Source: Zymobacter sp047495495 (lineage in GTDB: Bacteria; Pseudomonadota; Gammaproteobacteria; Pseudomonadales; Halomonadaceae). From it: a stretch of 64,000 nucleotides of DNA. The position numbers and the translations under genes are program-made. Of the stretch, positions 18,201-26,336 are shown piece by piece. The notes under the pieces are model-generated. The model saw only the letters and a program-made list of their open reading frames with translations. It searched no databases and was not told the DNA's origin. The stretch lies in NCBI RefSeq assembly GCF_047495495.1, contig NZ_CP179930.1:2666001-2730000 (forward strand). The letters are read 5' to 3'. How positions within the stretch are numbered: position 1 is the first letter of the stretch; each line of letters starts with the position of its first letter.

Positions 18201-18964
18201 GCCGTGGCATCAAAGGCCTTGATCAGACTGCTATAGGTGTCCCTGTCGCTGTTCTTGTAACTCGCATATTCCGCCGGATTCTCGAAACGGCCTATTTCCA
18301 GATCGTTCGCCAACAAGACACAGGGATTTTCTTCACCATATTCGATGACGTGCTGCTGGATCTCATCTTCAGAAAAGCAGAATGGCGACGAGGCCATCGC
18401 GCTTATTTTGACCTGCTGCATGTGCTTGGCACGCCACTCCGGGTGCTCGGCTATCCAGTTCAGGCGAGATACGCTGAAAGGCGCTTCGATGAAGATGAGG
18501 TTGATCATACGATCCGTCTTCTGATCGCTGAGGGCGACAAGGCTCGCAATCGTATAGTTCAGATCATTGGTGCAGCTGACCTTTTCTGACGCCTTCGGCT
18601 TGCCGGCAGGAAACTGGGTCAGCTCACCGTTATTCCCCACCGAATAGCACAGCCAGTGCGCGTGCTGAGGGTGCTCATCGTAAACATACAGATAGCCATC
18701 CCGCAGTTTGCGCAGTACATACCAAGTGGTGGGTGACTTGCTGGTCAACTTGCCATCAGCATCGACCAGCTTATCCAGATGAATATCGGTAAAGGCGTTG
18801 ATGCGGTTCTGGGGAAGCGCCTGATGCTTTGCCCGTTCATTGCGCGAGACGGCATAGCGAACAGGAAGGAACGATAGCCCTTTGCGATTGCAGTGGTCAC
18901 ATCCCCCATGCGCGTCGACAGAGGTACATGTTGTATTGACGACATTTCCGATATTCTGAGCCAT
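15248..18964 (-). CDS. VasX / BTH_I2691-type T6SS effector, putative pore-forming toxin
   Basis: 1238 residues. The N-terminus carries the family hallmark CDHCNRKGLSFLPVRYAV (~22-39), which opens VasX-like and BTH_I2691-like T6SS effectors, followed by the WYVLRKLRDGYLYVY block. A long helical middle follows, with hydrophobic stretches near 811-830 and a strong tandem membrane region at ~947-982 (VLGLFISSLFFGAII...). The last ~200 residues are beta-rich. VasX permeabilises target-cell inner membranes; the same mode is likely but not proven here. There is no signal peptide, as expected for T6SS cargo. No vgrG, PAAR, adaptor or tss gene is nearby, so it is an orphan effector locus. The ~500 bp upstream are strikingly AT-rich, suggesting acquisition. 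The Sel1-like gene follows in the same operon. Confidence 0.82.
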   Translation of the reverse strand: MAQNIGNVVNTTCTSVDAHGGCDHCNRKGLSFLPVRYAVSRNERAKHQALPQNRINAFTDIHLDKLVDADGKLTSKSPTTWYVLRKLRDGYLYVYDEHPQHAHWLCYSVGNNGELTQFPAGKPKASEKVSCTNDLNYTIASLVALSDQKTDRMINLIFIEAPFSVSRLNWIAEHPEWRAKHMQQVKISAMASSPFCFSEDEIQQHVIEYGEENPCVLLANDLEIGRFENPAEYASYKNSDRDTYSSLIKAFDATAGTPVSGYAVSVPDATGIIRQLDLYRKSAAYGFAEQLKPDDEGADKEVRYRYSAGAHTHGVRVPNKGSYALNERNYRWYLAVDRLRELMATSLDPSKMYDGELLPPGVPANFTLMESDCNSAFEWKACQGKTYQEALDDYNNFDKNASDKIASAMQDSASLSPQEQAERRVREEFKYGNEKVWARESLLTYQQAWNKRKAKSAEHIADANDEILNDYIIREDWEGVKALFEKAYEEARKLSISFDSDYVLWVKNGLSHDLDKYDTTDPFHCGYVTQIIADILRNGILSGSSQHLWDSLLATSDSLVDRGLSLNGAVVFADVKQAIDSYEKKESKGRLWGPAEGLNVELLAKVEKNAAKVREFFSKMKSKDYKGVFEVKTMPFISTFKAFETLHDASLNATSSLLVNQVGKEMETGISTGKRSVAVILKYEKRVLELHNFGNTVNKAFYGNSAPLFKMVEAEFTVAEANKYVTIINKAMAKNEAANGSHVRLYDKGQTVGGAYHFSESDPSKKVRMYMVFDQDTANRIEGAMAAKGVDAMNEGPRKIYDAQTKAMSKVNFFSASLIKVGCICSLISAVDTYRTKDDFSSLWKLISSLLSAVQNLSEVISWQFTKAAESAVERSLTAEAALPSVLIQRAERQALTAEKAMLFSKALGHFISLMAVYDAVKGTVEAVDIYNVGGLSEDYNKKMAATGISFVSSIVLGLFISSLFFGAIIALAAIAVLFFFNVNRIVPEHIQNWLRRSKFGKEGDTAPGRPFTSMQAEQDALSMLLKGILFTASITSEQSLREKTQKEKSWMEVLAESEAASEGAGLLPGTEYKVMTVSKEKKHVAVTMAFPRTFSGSAFLSQKGSSTQYLYLVDSEQNVAKLVIDSKPSSDNDSLNATKALKLGSSVVNGRVSNRGNFLVVRDGNNVERTYAKDKVVCFENVTAGKHDIKIKEDFTVELTESTRQKNVVMAFSVQTEDDSVESQYTLVLVMGDGRKN

Positions 18965-19472
18965 TGCAACGTTCTCTTCGCTTGAGCTAGCTGACGCCCA
19001 TCATTTTTTTATGAATGACACTTATAATAATCGCAACACACACAAACCACTATATTTATTCAATCATGTTGATCATTTTAAACACGCAGAGTTCAGCGAA
19101 AGAAACGTTCCTTATAGAAACTTTTCTATAGCCACTTACATTTTGAAAACATCCTTCCTTCTTTTTAACGACTTCTGTTTATATTTCCAAAACGAAAGTG
19201 ATTATAGTAAAAGAAAGACTGCATGAGACAAGGAGGATCAAAGCAACCTGTAAAGCAATCCGCTAAGATTTATAACAACTCTAATAAGAGTTATATATTG
19301 AACGAAATATTTCTCAAACTATCACATATTCTCTTTGAAAAAACAGAAAATAAAAGCCAAACAATGCATCATATAAACCGTAAAAAACATTAGTCTAGAG
19401 TAGGCTTCTAGAATATCCTGGCAATAGTATTGAGTATATTTGTACGGACGAATAAATAGCCCACCTGAATAC
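18965..19472. other. AT-rich region upstream of the toxin operon
   Basis: About 500 bp, much richer in A and T than the flanking genes, between the toxin start and the pgl terminator. It must contain the toxin promoter. A 71-codon open frame within it has no ribosome site and no recognisable protein features and is not called. No IS or integrase remnant was seen. The composition break supports horizontal acquisition of the toxin locus. Confidence 0.6.
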
Positions 19473-19502
19473 AAAAAACCCGCTCACAAGGAGCGGGTTT
19501 TT
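19473..19502 (-). terminator. Terminator after pgl
   Basis: 7-bp stem CCCGCTC/GAGCGGG with loop ACAAG, flanked by six A and five T; it closes the zwf-pgl operon about 20 nt after the pgl stop. Confidence 0.88.
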
Positions 19503-19523
19503 CTTACATCACCTACGTATGAA

Positions 19524-20204
19524 TCACGGTGCCCAATAAAGCGCTACCGGTGTATCCATGAACGAACGAATCGGATATTCACGAATATCGTCACCGCCAA
19601 ACGCTTTGGTGAACATTTCACGTTTAGCAGCGCCACTCAGGTGAATGAAGTGACGGCGTGCGTTCTTCAGCTGTTTACGGCTGAAAGTGATGCGGGACTT
19701 CGTTTTCATACTCGGTGCCGTAACGGCCAGCAGCGGGGCGTCAGTCGTCAGACCTTCTTCCAGCTGCGGGCTGTCCGGGAACAGCGATGCCGTATGACCG
19801 TCGTCACCCATACCCAGGATGACAACGCTTGCCGGCCAGCTCAGTTTCTGGGAAACGGCTGTCAGCTCGGCGACGCCTTCTGCAGCAGTGGCGTGCTGAG
19901 TCGTCAACGGAACGAAGTTCGCTTTCGCGGCTTTGTTCTGCAGGAAGTGACGTTTCAGCAAACCAGTGTTGCTGTCGGAGTCGGTTTCCGGCACCCAGCG
20001 TTCGTCCGCGAGGGTGACGTCAACGCGTTCCCACGGCAGGTCGACCTGAGACAGTGCTTCGAAGAACGGCACCGGAGTAGAGCCACCGGATACGATCAGC
20101 AGAGCGCGCTCTTGCTGAGCCAGATCCGTACGCAGGGCGTCAGCAACTGCTTCTGCCAGCGCCTGACCAATGCGGACCTTGGGGGTCTGTTGCATGTCGA
20201 TCAT
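19524..20204 (-). CDS. pgl: 6-Phosphogluconolactonase
   Basis: Hydrolyses 6-phosphogluconolactone to 6-phosphogluconate, the second step after Zwf. 226 residues, the DevB/Pgl type related to glucosamine-6-phosphate isomerases: LIVSGGSTPVPFFEAL near the N-terminus, the ADERWVP motif, the LGMGDDGHTASLFP motif and the late SRITFS segment. It starts 3 nt after the zwf stop; a second ATG three codons later is possible. A perfect hairpin follows. Codon use resembles zwf and gapA, consistent with high expression. Confidence 0.94.
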   Translation of the reverse strand: MIDMQQTPKVRIGQALAEAVADALRTDLAQQERALLIVSGGSTPVPFFEALSQVDLPWERVDVTLADERWVPETDSDSNTGLLKRHFLQNKAAKANFVPLTTQHATAAEGVAELTAVSQKLSWPASVVILGMGDDGHTASLFPDSPQLEEGLTTDAPLLAVTAPSMKTKSRITFSRKQLKNARRHFIHLSGAAKREMFTKAFGGDDIREYPIRSFMDTPVALYWAP

Positions 20205-20207
20205 GGC

Positions 20208-21674
20208 TTAGAAGAACTCCTTCCAGGCGTTACCGTCGCGAGTCACCATTTCATTAGCAGATTTGGGACCCCAAGAACCAGCGGCATACGCTTCCGGTTT
20301 CAGGCCCTGTTCTGCAAAGCCGTCCTGGAGCGTGTCGATCCACGTCCATGAAGCTTCGACTTCGTCACGACGTACGAACAGGTACTGGCGACCACGCATG
20401 ACTTCAAGGATCAGGCGTTCGTAAGCATCCGGGATACGGGCTTGCGGGAACGCTGTTTTGAAGTCGAGCTTCATTTCGCCGGTCACGAGGTTTTCACCTG
20501 CGTTCAGACCACCGTCTTTTGCTTGGACTTCAAGCGTCAGACCTTCATCAGGCTGCAGACGGATAACCAGTTTGTTGCCCGCTGCCGCGCCCGGGAAGAT
20601 GTTGTGTTCCTGCTGGCGGAAGTGGACGACGATCTGGGTTTCTTTGCGCGGCATGCGTTTACCTGAACGCAGGTAGAACGGCACGCCTTTCCAACGCCAG
20701 TTGTCGATTTCGGCTTTGATGGCAACGAAGGTTTCAGTGCTGGATGCCGTGTTAGCACCTTCTTCTTCGAGGTAGCCAGGAACAGCCTGACCGTCGATCT
20801 GACCGGCAGCGTACTGACCGCGAACCACGTTGGTACGCAGTGCGTCGCCAGTGATCGGACGCAGTGCTTTCAGCACTTTGACCTTCTCGGCACGAATGCT
20901 GTCAGCGTCAAGGCTTGCCGGCGGTTCCATGGCCGTCATGCAGAGTACCTGCATCACGTGGTTCTGCAGCATGTCGCGCAGCTGGCCAGCGCCATCGAAG
21001 TAACCCCAGCGACCTTCGATACCGACGGTTTCCGCCACAGTGATCTCAACGTAAGAGATGTTGTCGCGGTTCCACTGGTTGCCGAAGATCGGGTTGGCAA
21101 AGCGCAGCGCCAGAAGGTTCTGGACGGTGTCTTTACCGAGGTAGTGGTCGATGCGGTAGATGCCGGTCTCATCGAAAACGCTGCCGATAGAATCGTTCAG
21201 CTCGATGGACGTTTTCAGGTCGTAACCGATCGGTTTTTCTACGACGATGCGGCTGGTGTCATCAAGGCAACCTGCCGTCTGGAGGTGCTGGCTGATGGTG
21301 CCGAACAGGCTGGCCGGAACGGACATGTACACGACGAGCGGTACAGTGCGGCCTTTACGCCATTCAACGATCTGCGCATAGGACTCGACGTTCATGAAGT
21401 CGAGGCGGATGCTATCGATACGTGCCAGGAAGCGCTTGATGACGCTTTCTTCACGTTCGTCAGCCTTGACGCGTTTTTCCAGCGTCGCGGCGACCGTGTT
21501 ACGGAATTCTTCGGCGCTCATTTCATGACGAGCGAGACCCGCAATGCGCGTCCCTTCGTTCAGAAGACCCTCGCGATCGAGGTGATAGAGCGCAGGAAAC
21601 AGCTTGCGCAAGGCAAGGTCACCCAACGCACCGAACAGTGCAATATCAACTGCAGGCGTCTGTTCAACAGCCAT
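20208..21674 (-). CDS. zwf: Glucose-6-phosphate 1-dehydrogenase
   Basis: Oxidises glucose 6-phosphate to the lactone with NAD(P), the entry into the Entner-Doudoroff and pentose-phosphate routes. 488 residues, full length. The nucleotide motif is FGALGDLALRKLFPAL near residue 14 (most homologs read G-A-S/T-G-D-L; here GALGDLA), and the active-site signature is RIDHYLGKDTVQN. The VFYLRSGKRM-like segment near 340 (PFYLRSGKRMP) is present. GGAGAAG precedes the ATG. It is the first gene of zwf-pgl and divergent from hexR, the classical arrangement in which HexR represses zwf until ketodeoxyphosphogluconate accumulates. Confidence 0.96.
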   Translation of the reverse strand: MAVEQTPAVDIALFGALGDLALRKLFPALYHLDREGLLNEGTRIAGLARHEMSAEEFRNTVAATLEKRVKADEREESVIKRFLARIDSIRLDFMNVESYAQIVEWRKGRTVPLVVYMSVPASLFGTISQHLQTAGCLDDTSRIVVEKPIGYDLKTSIELNDSIGSVFDETGIYRIDHYLGKDTVQNLLALRFANPIFGNQWNRDNISYVEITVAETVGIEGRWGYFDGAGQLRDMLQNHVMQVLCMTAMEPPASLDADSIRAEKVKVLKALRPITGDALRTNVVRGQYAAGQIDGQAVPGYLEEEGANTASSTETFVAIKAEIDNWRWKGVPFYLRSGKRMPRKETQIVVHFRQQEHNIFPGAAAGNKLVIRLQPDEGLTLEVQAKDGGLNAGENLVTGEMKLDFKTAFPQARIPDAYERLILEVMRGRQYLFVRRDEVEASWTWIDTLQDGFAEQGLKPEAYAAGSWGPKSANEMVTRDGNAWKEFF

Positions 21675-21755
21675 GAGGCGCTTCTCCCCAGTTCAAATCC
21701 AAAATGAAACGGCAACATTAGCCAGCATATCCAATGCATGCACTGTCGCTGCCTG

Positions 21756-21772
21756 TCCACAGTGCTTGGACG
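21756..21772. promoter_or_regulatory. Inverted repeat GTCCA-N7-TGGAC near the zwf start
   Basis: Perfect 5-bp arms with 7-nt spacer, 82-98 bp upstream of the zwf ATG. A possible operator; the binding protein is unknown. Confidence 0.35.
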
Positions 21773-21910
21773 TAAATCTACCACGGATGACATCATTTCC
21801 CCAGTCATACCATAGGGTCAGCGGGCAGAAGCAAAGCAGGCTTCAGGCCGTATTAACGATGTCATTCTGGATTACGGCAAGAACGTATCCGTTTATGATG
21901 ACACTATTAT

Positions 21911-21927
21911 GACCGTGTCGCACGGTC
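21911..21927. promoter_or_regulatory. Inverted repeat GACCGTG-TCG-CACGGTC between zwf and hexR
   Basis: Perfect 7-bp arms around TCG, about 125 bp upstream of the chosen hexR start. It could be an operator in the divergent promoter region or a small RNA hairpin; no T-run follows, so a terminator is unlikely. Confidence 0.4.
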
Positions 21928-22051
21928 GACGTCTTCTGACCGCGACCATCCGACGCTACTTGACAGCTTGTCGCACCCAAATGGGCGCAATGCTGCCCTC
22001 TTTCAAGTAAGCAATGCAGTCGTCGGCTGTCGCATTACAGGAACTATGCCC

Positions 22052-22942
22052 ATGATGGCCCTTGATCTCATCAATACGCTTCGTGAGCGTCTCGACTCGC
22101 TCAACCGCTCGGAACGCAAGGTGGCGGAGGTGATTCTGGCCGATCCCTCTGCCGCCATAAGTAAGAGCATCGCCGCTTTGGCTCAGGCTGCCAGCGTCAG
22201 CGAACCTACCGTCAATCGCTTCTGCCGCAGCTTTGATACCAAAGGCTTTCCCGACTTCAAACTCAAACTGGCGCAGAGTCTGGCAGGCGGCACGCCCTAT
22301 GTCAGCCACAGCGTCAGCAGCGGAGACGATGCGCGCGCCTATTCACAGAAGATTCTCGGCGCAACGCTTAACGCACTAAACACGTTCAGCCGCGAACTAA
22401 ATCCAGCCCTGATCGAACGGGCGGTCGATCACCTTTCGCAGGCCCGTCAGCTCACCTTTATCGGACTGGGCGCTTCGGCACCGGTCATTCAGGATGCCCA
22501 GCACAAGTTCTTTCGCTTCAACCTACCGGTCATGGCCTACGAAGACATGCTGATGCAGCGCATGGCGGCGGCGGCGGCACATACCGGTGATGTCTTCGTG
22601 GCCATCTCGCATACGGGGCGTACCCGTGAGCTAAACGAAGTGGCTCAGCTGGCCCGTGACAATGGTGCTGTCGTGATCGCTATCACCCAGCCGGGGTCAC
22701 CGTTGGATGCCACCAGTAGCCTCTGTCTCGGCGTACCTTCGCCAGAAGATACAGAACTGTACATGCCGATGACGTCTCGAATCGTCCATCTGGCCGTCAT
22801 CGACATTCTGGCCACGGGCGTCACGCTGAGGCGCGGCGAGGATTTTCTCCCTCACCTCAAACGGATAAAGGACAGCCTGCGCTCAACCAAGTACCCGCGC
22901 GAGACGACTGACGAAGACGAAGGTACACTGGACGAATCATAA
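22052..22942 (+). CDS. hexR: HexR-type transcriptional regulator of sugar catabolism
   Basis: RpiR-family repressor, 296 residues. The N-terminal helix-turn-helix domain reads LNRSERKVAEVILADP ... VSEPTVNRFCRSF, and is followed by a SIS sugar-phosphate-binding domain (~125-260; FIGLGASAPVIQDAQHKFFRF, ISHTGRTRELNEVA). This is the HexR pattern; HexR senses 2-keto-3-deoxy-6-phosphogluconate and controls zwf, gap, glk and edd in many gammaproteobacteria. Position divergent to zwf-pgl supports the name. Three in-frame ATGs lie within 10 nt (22046, 22052, 22055); the second gives the best spacing from AGGAA. An acidic tail (TTDEDEGTLDES) ends the protein. Confidence 0.93.
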   Translation: MMALDLINTLRERLDSLNRSERKVAEVILADPSAAISKSIAALAQAASVSEPTVNRFCRSFDTKGFPDFKLKLAQSLAGGTPYVSHSVSSGDDARAYSQKILGATLNALNTFSRELNPALIERAVDHLSQARQLTFIGLGASAPVIQDAQHKFFRFNLPVMAYEDMLMQRMAAAAAHTGDVFVAISHTGRTRELNEVAQLARDNGAVVIAITQPGSPLDATSSLCLGVPSPEDTELYMPMTSRIVHLAVIDILATGVTLRRGEDFLPHLKRIKDSLRSTKYPRETTDEDEGTLDES

Positions 22943-23065
22943 GCGGGAGACGATTGGCTTTTCTTCCATATCGGCCAAGGCAAGCGTCTTCTTTGCATGG
23001 CGTCAGCGCTTCTTTACGGAACTCCCCGCTTTCTGCGGTGATTTCCCTTTTATCGGGCCTTCAAG

Positions 23066-23908
<843 letters not shown>

Positions 23909-23928
23909 TCCTCGCAACCGAATACGAC

Positions 23929-23966
23929 AAAGGCCTGCGTCGGCCATTCCCGAGCAGGCCTTTTTT
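23929..23966. terminator. Terminator between glycosyltransferase and opgD
   Basis: Long hairpin with outer arms AAAGGCCTGC/GCAGGCCTTT and six T on the plus strand; A-rich left arm gives T residues for the opposing opgD transcript. Confidence 0.8.
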
Positions 23967-24001
23967 CATGCGTCAGCGTTCAGATATCAGCGTGCGCGCA
24001 C

Positions 24002-25609
24002 TCAGCGAGTATAGCGACGACGCTCCGGCGCGGGCGGCAGATACTGGTAGAGCCAAGTTTCGCTCAGGGCGCTGTCGTCATGCACTATGTAGAGGCGCAT
24101 CGATACGGGGTCGGTCTGCTGGCTGGTCGGGTACCAGTCGAACAGCACGCGGTAACCGTTATCAGGCAACGGCAACACCTGCAGGTCGCGTACTTCCCCC
24201 CAAGAGACATCCAATCGGGGGGTGATCGGCGCATTGGCCGGCAATGCTTTCAGTGCATCGCCAGAGAAGTCGACGGCAAAGCGACGGCACCATTCATTCG
24301 GGAAGTGATCACCCGGTGCCCAGCCTTCAGTGAAGCCACCCATTCCAGTGCGGGTTGCCATGACCGAAGCCAACGGTGAGCTCACCGGCGGCAGCGCGCT
24401 CCAGTACAAGCGGTAATGATATTCCAGCGTATCGCCTGCCTGTGCGGGCGTTTTAGGACGCCAGTAAGCGACAATGTTGTCGGAAGTTTCGCCGGTCGTC
24501 GGCAGCTCAGCTAGGTCGATGCTGCCTTCACCCCAGCTATTGAGCGGTTCAATCCACAGACTAGGCCGGCGGCTGTACCAGTCGACGGTATCCTGATAGC
24601 TGTTGAAGTCGTGATCGGTCTGTACCAGCCCGAACCCTTTGGGGTTGGTATCGGCAAACGCGTTGTACTGCAACGTATCTGGGTTGTTGAGCGGACGGCA
24701 GACCCATTCACCATTGCCGCGCCACATCGAAAGGCGGTCGGAGTCGTGAATCTGTGGGTGGATGGTATCGCAGACCTGACGTTCGTTGGTGCCGCAAGCA
24801 AACATGCTGGTCATCGGAGCGATGCCCAGCCGTTCGATCGGCCTGCGCACATGCAGCTTCATGCGCACGGTCATCACTACCCGCTCGCTCTGGCAGTCGA
24901 TGTCGAACTGATAGGCCCCGGTCACACTGGGGGAATCGAGCAGCGCATAGACCGTACAGGTAGGGCTGTCAGCAGCAGGCTCGCGGAACCAGAAGTGAGT
25001 GAAGTACGGGAATTCTTCAGGCTTGCCACCAATGGCCGGATCAATCGCCAGACCCCGTGCTGAAAGGCCGTACTGGCCGGTCTTGTCGACGGCACGGAAG
25101 TAGCTGGCACCGAGGAAAGCGACGATATCGCCCGGGCCACCGAAGCCCGAATTGAAGATCTTGAAACCAGCGAAGCCGAGGTCACCCGCCTTGTCGACGG
25201 CCTTTTCGTCTACGCCTGCACCGCTGTAGTTGAACAGCTGGGTACTGAAATTGATCTCATGGGCACGATCATCCTTATCGAGCGCGAACATCCGTACGCG
25301 CTGACGGAACCCCATACCGACATGGAAGAACTGCGTCGACAGTCGATTGCGCCACAGCGCCTGCTGAGGGTCGAAACGGATGGCGGAGTACTGTTGCGGT
25401 GTCAGGTTGGCCAGCGTTGGCGGCAGCTTCTCTTCTGCGCCCTTGTACGCGGCGTGCGACATACCTGCCGCCATGACATCCACATAGTCGAAGTCAACGT
25501 GATCTCCTGCGCCTCCGGCGGCACATGCACTCGACATCAGCATGCCTCCCAGTGGCAGCCCATAGGTTCCTAGGGCCAGCGAGGCTTTAAGCAGTGATCT
25601 GCGCTTCAT
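24002..25609 (-). CDS. opgD: Periplasmic glucan biosynthesis protein D
   Basis: Periplasmic protein acting on osmoregulated periplasmic glucans; OpgD/MdoG family members shape or trim the beta-glucan backbone. 535 residues. The N-terminus is a twin-arginine signal (RRSLLK, then a mild hydrophobic run to SACA), and OpgD, unlike OpgG, is the Tat-exported member. Family stretches visible include PPTLANLTPQQYSAIRFDP, YRAVDKTGQYGLSARGLAI-like FRAVDKTGQYGLSARGLA, APMTSMFACGTN and a WIEPLNSWGEGSIDLAELPT block. AGGAG precedes the ATG. No opgG or opgH is in the window; the neighbouring GT2 enzyme is too short to be OpgH. Convergent with that gene over a shared terminator. Confidence 0.92.
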   Translation of the reverse strand: MKRRSLLKASLALGTYGLPLGGMLMSSACAAGGAGDHVDFDYVDVMAAGMSHAAYKGAEEKLPPTLANLTPQQYSAIRFDPQQALWRNRLSTQFFHVGMGFRQRVRMFALDKDDRAHEINFSTQLFNYSGAGVDEKAVDKAGDLGFAGFKIFNSGFGGPGDIVAFLGASYFRAVDKTGQYGLSARGLAIDPAIGGKPEEFPYFTHFWFREPAADSPTCTVYALLDSPSVTGAYQFDIDCQSERVVMTVRMKLHVRRPIERLGIAPMTSMFACGTNERQVCDTIHPQIHDSDRLSMWRGNGEWVCRPLNNPDTLQYNAFADTNPKGFGLVQTDHDFNSYQDTVDWYSRRPSLWIEPLNSWGEGSIDLAELPTTGETSDNIVAYWRPKTPAQAGDTLEYHYRLYWSALPPVSSPLASVMATRTGMGGFTEGWAPGDHFPNEWCRRFAVDFSGDALKALPANAPITPRLDVSWGEVRDLQVLPLPDNGYRVLFDWYPTSQQTDPVSMRLYIVHDDSALSETWLYQYLPPAPERRRYTR

Positions 25610-25813
25610 CAGCGACTCCTCTGTCGTTTCCGGTCAAGATCGTGGTCAGGCAACTGCATAACAGCATGCCACAGTGACTTTATCCATATTCGACTACCCG
25701 CCATATGAAAATAATCACTTCCGGCACGCGCTTTCTCATTTGCTTCAAGATGATGGGGTTACGGGAACGCTCGACGGCCATTGAGTAACCGGCAGATACA
25801 TAAGCTACAGATA

Positions 25814-25846
25814 CAAAAGCGCCACTGACAGGCAGCGGCGCTTTTG
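25814..25846 (-). terminator. Terminator after the YidB-like gene
   Basis: 10-bp arms CAAAAGCGCC/GGCGCTTTTG around a 13-nt loop, located 10 nt beyond the stop codon; the outer A/T pairs give the T-run. Confidence 0.8.
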
Positions 25847-25855
25847 CATGCGGAC

Positions 25856-26227
25856 TTAGCCGAACAGCTTTCCTTTGATCAGCTCCCAGCCCATCGTCAG
25901 GAGGTTGCCATCTTTCGGCGCTTCTCCCTTGGGCGACAGCAGATCAACCACCTTCGGCAGGTACTCGGCCAACAGTCCTGAAGCCTTGCTGACATCAATG
26001 CCCAGCCGACTTGCCAGCGATTGCAGTGCCTCGCTGCTCAGTACTTGCTGAATCGTGTCGGCGGAGATCGGGCTGTTCTCACCCGAACCGATCCACGACG
26101 AGACTTTGTCGCTCAGCCCGTTCTGGCGGAACTTGTCCAGCAGGCTATTGATGCCGCCTTGGTCTTCGACCCACTGCAGCGTTTTCTTGTAGTCCAGACT
26201 CTCGTTGAACTGATCCATCAATCCCAT
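25856..26227 (-). CDS. YidB-like DUF937 protein
   Basis: 123-residue small soluble protein of the YidB/DUF937 family. Seen: MGLMDQFNESL at the start, GGINSLLDKFRQNGLSDKVSSWIGSGENSPISADTIQQVL in several shorter conserved pieces (GG-x-LL-x-F-xx-NGL and SW-x-G-x-G-N-x-P-I), and helical repeats through to LLSPKG. The family is widespread in proteobacteria without a firmly known function. The ATG was chosen because GGGAGAG lies about 7 nt upstream; two earlier in-frame ATGs are less well placed. Monocistronic with its own terminator. Confidence 0.82.
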   Translation of the reverse strand: MGLMDQFNESLDYKKTLQWVEDQGGINSLLDKFRQNGLSDKVSSWIGSGENSPISADTIQQVLSSEALQSLASRLGIDVSKASGLLAEYLPKVVDLLSPKGEAPKDGNLLTMGWELIKGKLFG

Positions 26228-26336
26228 GGTCATCTCTCCCTGATATTCCATGCCGCTCATGCTAGCGGACAACGTTCATGCACTCTGTCATGTCATACAC
26301 ATTCCAGTGTAGACGCGCCCTCGCATCCTGACAGCC

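Larger units (their letters stand above)
21675..22051. other. Divergent zwf-hexR promoter region
   Basis: About 380 bp with no supportable gene. It holds divergent promoters and two perfect inverted repeats listed separately. I did not find the HexR consensus (TTGT-N7/8-ACAA or TGTAATTAAATTACA-like) unambiguously. Confidence 0.5.

Noticed and set aside
14276..19000. Prophage or IS element carrying the toxin locus
   Set aside because: No integrase, transposase, terminal repeats or phage structural genes seen; only composition suggests transfer.
19011..19226. 71-codon frame in the AT-rich region upstream of the toxin
   Set aside because: No ribosome site, no recognisable features; open frames are common by chance in such DNA only when short, as here.
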